Below, in pieces: positions 58,268 through 64,000 of a stretch of DNA of 64,000 nucleotides. Each line of letters starts with the position of its first letter. Position 1 is the stretch's first letter. The notes beneath the pieces are model-generated. The model saw only the letters and a list, made by a program, of their open reading frames with translations. It ran no database searches and had not been told where the DNA came from. Location: the NCBI GenBank assembly GCA_035532475.1, contig DATKQY010000082.1, forward strand, positions 83,130 to 147,129, in the 5' to 3' direction. Source of the DNA: DATKQY01 sp035532475 (GTDB lineage: Bacteria > Actinomycetota > Acidimicrobiia > Acidimicrobiales > Bog-793). The position numbers and the translations under genes were made by a program.

Positions 58268-61231
58268 ATGAGTCCGCCGACGTCGCCAAACGGGGCCGGT
58301 AGCGACAGCCTCGAGGTGCTGAACGCCAGGGTCTCGGCGGCCCGGGCCGAGGTCGAGGCGCGGGGCGAGACGTTCTACCAGGGCGCCAGCCGGGTGCACC
58401 TCGCCGCCTTCCCTCCCAAAGAACGCTGGGACGACTGGGTGGAGTTGAGCTCGAGAGCCTGGCCCGCCCGCCAGCCCGGTCACTACATGCTCGTCCCCAC
58501 CACCTGCTTCAACTGCGAGTCCGCTTGCGGCTTGCTGGCCTACGTGGACCGTGAGACCCTGGCCGTCCGGAAGTTCGAGGGCAATCCCGAACATCCCGGC
58601 TCGCGGGGTCGCAACTGCGCCAAGGGCCCCTCCACCCTCAACCAGGTGACCGACCCCGACCGGATCTTGTACCCGCTCAAGCGCGCGGGCGCGCGCGGAG
58701 AAGGCCGCTGGGAGAGAATCACCTGGGACGAGGCTCTAGACGCCATCGCCGCTCGGCTGCGCGCCGCGCTGAGCGAGGAGCGCCACAACGAGATCATGGT
58801 GCACATCGGCCGCCCCGGCGAGGACGGCTACACCGAGCGGGTGCTGGCCAGCTGGGGGGTGGACGGCCACAACTCGCACACCAACGTCTGCTCCAGCGGG
58901 GGCCGGGCCGGATTCCAGTTCTGGACGGGCATCGATCGGCCGAGCCCCGACCACGCCAACGCCAAGGTCATCTACCTGATCAGCTCGCACCTCGAGGCGG
59001 GCCACTACTTCAATCCGCACGCCCAGCGCATCACCGAAGGACGAGCCCGTGGCGCCAAGGTGATCGTGCTCGACACCAGGCTGTCAAACACCGCCACGCA
59101 CGCCGACTACTGGCTGTCACCGCAGCCGGGCAGCGAGGCGGCGATCAACCTTGCGGTGGCCAACCACATCATCCGCACCCGTCGGTATCACCGCGACTTC
59201 ATCCGCCGGTGGTGGAACTGGCAGGAGTACATGGCCAACTGCCGGCCCGACCTGCCGCCCACCTTCGAGGCGTTCGAGGAGGCGTTGGCCGAGTGCTACG
59301 CCGAGTACACCTTCGAGTTCGCCGCCGCCGAGTCAGGTATAGACGCCGGCGTCATCGCCGAGGTTGCCGAGGTGGTGGCCGGCGCGGGCACCCGGTTCTC
59401 CTGTCACTCGTGGCGCTCGGCGGCGGCCTCCAACCTGGGGGGCTGGCAGGTGTCGCGCACGCTGTTCTTTATCGCCGGCCTCCTTGGTGCGGTGGCCACC
59501 GAGGGCGGCACGTTCCCGAACGCCTACAACAAGTTCGTACCCCGCCCGATCCACGTTCCGCCCCATCCCAAGGTGTGGCAGGAGCTGGCCTGGCCGATGG
59601 AGTACCCGCTGTCCCAAAACGAGATGTCGTTCCTCCTTCCCCACTTCTTGAAGGACGGCCGTGGCCGGTTGGACACCTACTTCATCCGCGTCTACAACCC
59701 GGTGTGGACCAACCCAGACGGGCTCAGCTGGATGGAAGTGCTGAGCGACGAGGACAAGGTCGGCTGCTTCGTGGCGTTGACCCCCACCTGGAACGAGTCG
59801 GCATATTTCGCCGACTACGTGTTGCCCATGGGCCACGCCTCGGAACGCCATGACACGCACTCCTACGAGCAGTACGACGGCCAGTGGGTTGGTTTCCGCC
59901 AGCCGGTCGTCCGCGCCGCGCGCGAACGGATGGGGGAGCGGGTGACCGACAGCCGCCAGGTCAACCCCGGCGAGGTGTGGGAGGAGAACGAGTGGTGGAT
60001 CGAGCTGTCCTGGCGCATAGACCCTGACGGCTCCCTCGGCATCCGCCAGTACCACGAGTCGCGCGCCCGGCCGGGGGAGAAGCTGACCGTAGACGAGTAC
60101 TACGCCTGGATGTTCGAGAACTCGGTGCCTGGCCTTCCGGAGCGGGCCGCCGCGGAGGATCTCACTCCCCTGGAGTGGATGCGACGCTATGGCGCCTTCG
60201 AGATAAGTCGCGGGCAAGGCGCCGTCTTCGAAGCCGAGGTTCCCGCCGATGAGCTCGACGACCTCCGCGTCGGGCCGTTCGGCCGCGTCTACAGCGCCGC
60301 ACAGAAGCCGAGCGACCCGAACATCGTCCCGATGGGAGCCCCCGCCCCCGACGAAGAAGGGCGGAGAGCGGTGGGCGTCGAGGTGGAGGGCACGATCCGG
60401 CGGGGCTTCCCAACGCCGTCCGGCCGCCTGGAGTTCTGGTCCTCCACCCTGGCCGCCTGGGGCTGGCCGGAGCACGCCTTGCCTGGCTACATCCGCAGCC
60501 ATGTCCACCCCGCCGCCCTCGAACCCGGCCAGATGGTTCTGCTCTCGACGTTCCGCCTGCCCACCCAGATCCACACACGCTCGGCGAACAGCAAGTGGCT
60601 GGATGAGCTCTCCCACACCAACCCGGTGTGGATCCACCCGACCGACGCCGCGCGCCTGGGGATCGACCGGACCGGCGAGCTGGTCAGGGTGGAAACCGAG
60701 ATCGGCTATTTCGTCGCCAGGGCGTGGATAACCGAGGGCATCCGGCCGGGCGTGGTGGCCTGCAGCCACCACATGGGGCGCTGGAAGCTGGCCGGCGGCT
60801 CGGGCGGAGGGGCGGGAGCCATGATGGCCACGGTCGATCTGAGCCGTGGCGACAACGGATGGGAAATGCGGAGGGTGGCGCCGGTGGTACCCTACAGTTC
60901 GTCCGACCCGGACACCGCCCGGATCTGGTGGAGCGACACGGGCGTTCACCAGAACCTCACCTTCCCCGTCCATCCCGACCCCATCTCCGGGATGCACTGC
61001 TGGCATCAGGCGGTGCGCGTTTCACCCGCGACAAGCGGTGACGCCGCCGGCGACATCGCCGTCGACACCGCCAAAGCCCGGGAGGTGTACCGGCGATGGC
61101 TGGCCGAGACCCGCCCGGCCGGTCAGGTCTCGCCCGACGCCACCCGGCGGCCGTCGTGGCTGATGCGCCCGCTGAGGCCCGCCCCGGAGGCGTTTGGGAT
61201 CCCGGCGGAGCAGACAATTAGCGCTCGATGA
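58268..61231 (+). CDS. Cytoplasmic molybdopterin oxidoreductase, SoeA/PsrA-like
   Basis: 987 residues, ATG with AGGAGG 9 bases upstream. The [4Fe-4S] ligands are in PTTCFNCESACGLLAYVD and GRNCAKGPSTLNQ. The probable Mo-coordinating Cys is in THTNVCSSGGRAGF, since SHTNVC is the usual position for Cys-ligated members. Molybdopterin-binding segments include AKVIVLDTRLSNTATHADYW and, in the C-terminal domain, LSTFRLPTQIHTRSANSKWL. There is no twin-arginine signal, which separates it from periplasmic polysulfide/thiosulfate reductases and points to SoeABC-type sulfite oxidation on the cytoplasmic side. With SQR and persulfide dioxygenase it completes sulfide-to-sulfate oxidation, by inference. Confidence 0.83.
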   Translation: MSPPTSPNGAGSDSLEVLNARVSAARAEVEARGETFYQGASRVHLAAFPPKERWDDWVELSSRAWPARQPGHYMLVPTTCFNCESACGLLAYVDRETLAVRKFEGNPEHPGSRGRNCAKGPSTLNQVTDPDRILYPLKRAGARGEGRWERITWDEALDAIAARLRAALSEERHNEIMVHIGRPGEDGYTERVLASWGVDGHNSHTNVCSSGGRAGFQFWTGIDRPSPDHANAKVIYLISSHLEAGHYFNPHAQRITEGRARGAKVIVLDTRLSNTATHADYWLSPQPGSEAAINLAVANHIIRTRRYHRDFIRRWWNWQEYMANCRPDLPPTFEAFEEALAECYAEYTFEFAAAESGIDAGVIAEVAEVVAGAGTRFSCHSWRSAAASNLGGWQVSRTLFFIAGLLGAVATEGGTFPNAYNKFVPRPIHVPPHPKVWQELAWPMEYPLSQNEMSFLLPHFLKDGRGRLDTYFIRVYNPVWTNPDGLSWMEVLSDEDKVGCFVALTPTWNESAYFADYVLPMGHASERHDTHSYEQYDGQWVGFRQPVVRAARERMGERVTDSRQVNPGEVWEENEWWIELSWRIDPDGSLGIRQYHESRARPGEKLTVDEYYAWMFENSVPGLPERAAAEDLTPLEWMRRYGAFEISRGQGAVFEAEVPADELDDLRVGPFGRVYSAAQKPSDPNIVPMGAPAPDEEGRRAVGVEVEGTIRRGFPTPSGRLEFWSSTLAAWGWPEHALPGYIRSHVHPAALEPGQMVLLSTFRLPTQIHTRSANSKWLDELSHTNPVWIHPTDAARLGIDRTGELVRVETEIGYFVARAWITEGIRPGVVACSHHMGRWKLAGGSGGGAGAMMATVDLSRGDNGWEMRRVAPVVPYSSSDPDTARIWWSDTGVHQNLTFPVHPDPISGMHCWHQAVRVSPATSGDAAGDIAVDTAKAREVYRRWLAETRPAGQVSPDATRRPSWLMRPLRPAPEAFGIPAEQTISAR

Positions 61232-62118
61232 GCTCCGAGCTGGTCCGCGCCCTCGCCGCCATCTGCGACGCCCCGGCCGCTGCGCAGGCCGCGGCCGGGG
61301 TACTGGGACTCAGGCCACCGGAAGCGGCCGAGCACACCGAGGTGTTTGTCATGAACTGCCCTCCCTACGCGGCGGTGCACCTCGGCGGTGAAGGCGGGCT
61401 CGGAGGCGAGGCCGCCGACCGGGTAGCCGGCTTCTGGCGCGCGCTCGGGCTCGTCCCACCGGCCGAGCCCGATCACCTCTCCAGCCTGCTCGCCCTTTAC
61501 GCCGAGCTGTGCGACGCGGCGCACGGCGCCCGCCGGCCCGCGGTGAAGGCGGCTGTGGACCGGGCCCGCCAGGTGCTGCTCTGGGAGCACCTGTGGTCCT
61601 GGGCCCCTGGCTACCTTGGCGCCGTTCGCGAGCTGGCTACGCCGAGCCTGGCGGCGTGGGCGGTGCTCACCCGCCGCCTGCTCGCGGCAGAGCTGATGCA
61701 ATCGGCTGGCCCTGCTTACCAGGCACCGCTCCCCCTGGCGCTGCGCCAGGCAGCTGGCTGCCTCTCGACCGACGACGATCTGGATGGCCTCCTCGACGCT
61801 TTGGTGGCTCCGGTGCGAAGCGGGATCGTCTTGACCCGTCACCGCCTGACGATCGGGTCCCGGGCGGCCGAGGTGGGCCACCGGATCGGGGAACGACGCT
61901 TCGCGCTGCGCGCCATGCTCGAGCAATCGCCAGCGGCGACGCTGCGCTGGCTCGCCGGCGAGGCGGGCCGGTGGTACCGGCGCCACGCTGCGGGTGAAGA
62001 CGCCTGCTCGCGGTGGTGGGCGCAGCGGGCCCGCACGACCCACGGGGCGCTCGCCGAGTTGGCCGCCCAGGCGGCGGACGGAGCGCCGGCTCGGGGGAGC
62101 GTCGGCTCCGGGCTATGA
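61228..62118 (+). CDS. TorD/DmsD-like molybdoenzyme chaperone
   Basis: 296 residues, ATG overlapping the oxidoreductase stop. An all-helical protein with FVMNCPPYAAVHLGGEGGLG, DHLSSLLALYAELCD and LLWEHLWSWAPGYLGAVREL. The E/D-P-D-H-L...L-Y...L and E-H-L-x-x-W patterns are typical of redox-enzyme maturation chaperones. It would protect the apo-molybdoenzyme during cofactor insertion. It is longer than TorD of enterobacteria (about 200 residues) owing to an extra C-terminal ~90 residues. Confidence 0.82.
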   Translation: MSSELVRALAAICDAPAAAQAAAGVLGLRPPEAAEHTEVFVMNCPPYAAVHLGGEGGLGGEAADRVAGFWRALGLVPPAEPDHLSSLLALYAELCDAAHGARRPAVKAAVDRARQVLLWEHLWSWAPGYLGAVRELATPSLAAWAVLTRRLLAAELMQSAGPAYQAPLPLALRQAAGCLSTDDDLDGLLDALVAPVRSGIVLTRHRLTIGSRAAEVGHRIGERRFALRAMLEQSPAATLRWLAGEAGRWYRRHAAGEDACSRWWAQRARTTHGALAELAAQAADGAPARGSVGSGL

Positions 62119-62780
62119 GAATGCCTGAACGGTTGACGGTCGGCCTGCGGCGCCTGCTGGTCGAGCCGCGCCGGCCGCTCTCGGTCCGCAACTACCCCAC
62201 GCGCCGTGGCTCGTGGTGGGCACGGTGTGCATCGGGGCGTTCATGGGCCAACTCGACGCCAGCATCGTCACCCTGGCGTTCCCAACCCTGCGCCACGACT
62301 TCGGTGCCTAGCTGGCGAGCGTGCAGTGGGTAGGCCAAACCTACCTGCTGGTGCTGATCGGCTTGCTGACCGCGGTTGGGCTCCACGCCGACATGGTGGG
62401 CCGCAAGCTTCTCTACACCTACGGGTTCGTCATCTTCATCATCGGATCTGCGCTTTGCGGGCTGGCGTCTGATCTCCCCGCCCTCATCGTTTTCCGGGGC
62501 CTGCAGGGCTTCGGCGCCGCCATGCTGCAGGCCAACAGCATCGCCATCATCGTGGGGGCCATGCCCAAAGAGCGCCTGGGCCGGGCCATCGGGATGCAGG
62601 GAGCGGCCCAGGCCCTCGGTTTGGCGCTGGGCCCGGCCGTCGGTGGGCTGCTGATATCCATTGGTGGGTGGCGCCGTAAGTTCTTCGTCAACGTGCCCGC
62701 CGGCCTGCTCGGCTCGCTGCTCGGCTGGTTCCTGATGGCCGCGCTCGCCGTCGGGCTGCGGTGGCGTAGGAGTGGCGGAC
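62115..62780 (+). pseudogene. Disrupted MFS transporter (DHA2-like)
   Basis: The ATG at 62115 overlaps the chaperone stop, so this was part of the operon. The first ~30 codons (to VRNYP) are in one frame. The transporter continues in the next frame as WLVVGTVCIGAFMGQLDASI, meaning a frameshift near 62200. A TAG at 62309-62311 interrupts LRHDFGA-LASVQWVGQTYLL. The rest (ADMVGRKLLYTYGFVIF, MQGAAQALGLALGPAVGG, FFVNVPAGLLGSLLGWFL) reaches only transmembrane helix 6. The gene is then cut by the integrase remnant. Intact family members have about 14 helices. Confidence 0.85.
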
Positions 62781-62781
62781 A

Positions 62782-63776
62782 TCGTGCAGTCGGATCCGGG
62801 GCAGGTTCGCGGCGCGGGCGTGCTGGGTGAACCACGAACTCAGCAGTCTCGGGCTGATCGGGCTGCCGTCCTTGTGCACGGTGACGAGTCCTGCGTTCTT
62901 CCAGAGCTCGCCGTACCGGAGCCGTTCTTCGGCCTGGCGCCGGCGGAGCTGTCGCAGCGCGGCGACCGTCGCGGCATCGAGGGCAATCGAGCGCCGACGT
63001 CTTGCCGTCTTCGGCTCGGAGACGATGATCTTCCGATCGACCATGACGACGGTCTGCACCACGGACAACCGTGCGCCTTCGAGGTCGACGTCCGACCAGC
63101 GAAGTCCGAGAACCTCCCCGCGGCGCATGCCGGTGGTCACCATGAGCAGCCAGATCGCATGCAGCCGATCGTCGGCGACGTGACTGAGGAACGCTCGCAG
63201 GTGGCCGATGTCCCAGACCTTCATTTCGGGCGTCTTTGGTCGGGGTGGTTCGGAGCGGTCCGCCGGGTTCCGGGCGATGCGGCCCCACCGCACCGCGTCG
63301 GCGAACGCCTTGTGGAGCATCGTGTGGACGTGGCGGACCGTCCTCGGCGACAACCCGGCAGGCCGGGTCGGGCCGCCGTTGCGCCGCCCGTCGACGAGGA
63401 GATCGGCATAGAGGCGGTTGAGCTGGTTCGGCTGGAGCTCGCCGAGGCGGCGGGCGCCGATCCTCGGGACGACGTACGCCTGGAGCATCTTCGCGTAGTG
63501 GTCCCAGGTGCCGGGCCGCACGCTCGCCCGGATCGCCGGCAACCACTCGTCCTTGAGGTAGGTGCCGACCGACACCGTGCTCGGAGCGACGTACTCGCCC
63601 CGGCGGAGCTGGTCTCCGAAGTCGGCGAATGCGCGCTCGGCCTCCCTGCGAGTCCGGAACCCGCCCTTCGAATCCTGCTGGCGCCGGCCCTCAGCTCCGG
63701 GCTCGAGCTCGGCCCAGAAGTACCACCGGTCGCCCCTCTTCCGGAAGTGCCCGCGCGTGGCGTAAGCAAAGCTGTC
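62782..63776 (-). pseudogene. Truncated tyrosine-type site-specific integrase
   Basis: N-terminal arm-binding region RGHFRKRGDRWYFWAELE, then GGFRTRREAERAFADFG, a SAM-like core-binding domain (TYLKDEWLPAIRASVRPGTW) and the catalytic domain with the first Arg in MVTTGMRRGEVLGLRWSDVD and the His-x-x-Arg box in RLHDVRHSYATA. The protein ends there: the second catalytic His/Trp and the nucleophilic Tyr are missing, replaced by sequence antisense to the MFS gene. No ATG/GTG/TTG precedes the N-terminal RGHFRKRGD segment after the last stop, so the 5' end is also doubtful; GTG 63575 is the first good start. Confidence 0.8.
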
Positions 63777-63779
63777 GTG

Positions 63780-63800
63780 CCGTTAGCAATCCGTTAGCAA
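63780..63800 (+). repeat. Two tandem CCGTTAGCAA repeats beside the integrase
   Basis: CCGTTAGCAA occurs at 63780-63789 and again at 63791-63800, with a related CGTAAGCAAA at 63761-63770. Short direct repeats next to an integrase 5' end may be arm-type binding sites or part of an attachment site. Confidence 0.45.
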
Positions 63801-63861
63801 CTCGCATCCGAAGGCCCCAGAGAGGCCTCGGTCGCTACAAAGATCCTGGTGCGGGCGAGAG

Positions 63862-64000
63862 TGTCCGGTTCCACCAGATAGTGGACACCATGTCCCAGGA
63901 CATCGTGGACACCTGCTCAGGTGGTGTCCATGGATCGTGCTCGCTATGCCGTCGACGCTGTGGTGATCGAGGGCCGGTCCCTTCGGTCGGTGGCCTCGTC
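63862..64000 (+). mobile_element. Left end of an IS481-type insertion sequence
   Basis: The element starts at about 63862 with TGTCCGGTTCCACC, resembling an IS481-family terminal inverted repeat. Repeated GTGGACACC/GGTGTCC motifs follow before the transposase start codon. The right end lies outside the window. Confidence 0.65.
63930..64000 (+). CDS. IS481-family transposase, N-terminal part
   Basis: 23 residues visible from ATG 63930: MDRARYAVDAVVIEGRSLRS, then VAS. This matches the start of the IS481-type transposase helix-turn-helix (ARYAVDAVVIEGRS). The gene continues past the window edge. Confidence 0.65.
   Translation, partial: MDRARYAVDAVVIEGRSLRSVAS

Noticed and set aside
1..64000. 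CRISPR arrays, tRNA or rRNA genes
   Set aside because: No regularly spaced direct repeats, cloverleaf with acceptor end, or rRNA core sequence was seen by reading.

Overview
The window is very GC-rich, uses GTG and TTG starts heavily, and packs genes into operons with 4-bp ATGA/GTGA overlaps. Together with the Thr-rich lipoprotein linker, this suggests a high-GC actinobacterium, possibly of the Acidimicrobiia type. The lineage is inferred from style, not from a marker gene.

Region 1 (1-14.2 kb) looks like chromosomal background. It holds the start of an SbcD-like nuclease, a membrane glycosyltransferase-like protein, a class III aminotransferase, and a lipoprotein with an alpha/beta hydrolase fold that has lost its catalytic Ser and His. 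It also holds a secreted phospholipase C/acid phosphatase-type phosphoesterase, a metallophosphoesterase next to a complete polyamine/phosphonate-type ABC importer, an EamA transporter and ArfB.

Region 2 (14.3-47.6 kb) is one large catabolic supercluster. It contains three class II aldolase-family proteins, three double cupins, an EutA-like reactivase without its enzyme, an IclR regulator and an ornithine cyclodeaminase-like dehydrogenase. It also contains a 4,5-dihydroxyphthalate decarboxylase-like protein, a methyltransferase, UbiX, two UbiD proteins, a CMD protein, an SsuABC-like importer with two permeases, one HyuA with two HyuB, an SDR, a three-subunit molybdenum hydroxylase, a PF04909 amidohydrolase/decarboxylase, a flavin aromatic hydroxylase and a VOC protein. 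Seven intergenic copies of the inverted repeat CAGAA-N5-TTCTG (or close variants) lie upstream of every operon here. At four of them the repeat sits on or just downstream of a TTGAC(A/C)-N17/18-(-10) promoter. The half-site spacing is that of the classical IclR operator. I infer a single IclR-controlled regulon for import, hydroxylation and repeated decarboxylation of an aromatic or N-heteroaromatic (poly)carboxylate.

Region 3 (47.6-53.3 kb) is a decay zone with metK embedded in it. It has a DUF4143/AAA pseudogene, metK with a translationally coupled 81-residue leader gene, a degenerate NUDIX-like gene, two broken transposases and a rhodanese.

Region 4 (53.3-62.1 kb) is a sulfide-oxidation module. 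A GntR/HutC regulator diverges from sulfide:quinone oxidoreductase, a persulfide dioxygenase-rhodanese-rhodanese fusion, a ferredoxin-NrfD fusion, a cytoplasmic molybdopterin oxidoreductase (SoeA-like) and a TorD-type chaperone. It ends in a broken MFS gene, a truncated tyrosine integrase and the left end of an IS481-type element. Mobile-element debris on both sides suggests an acquired island.
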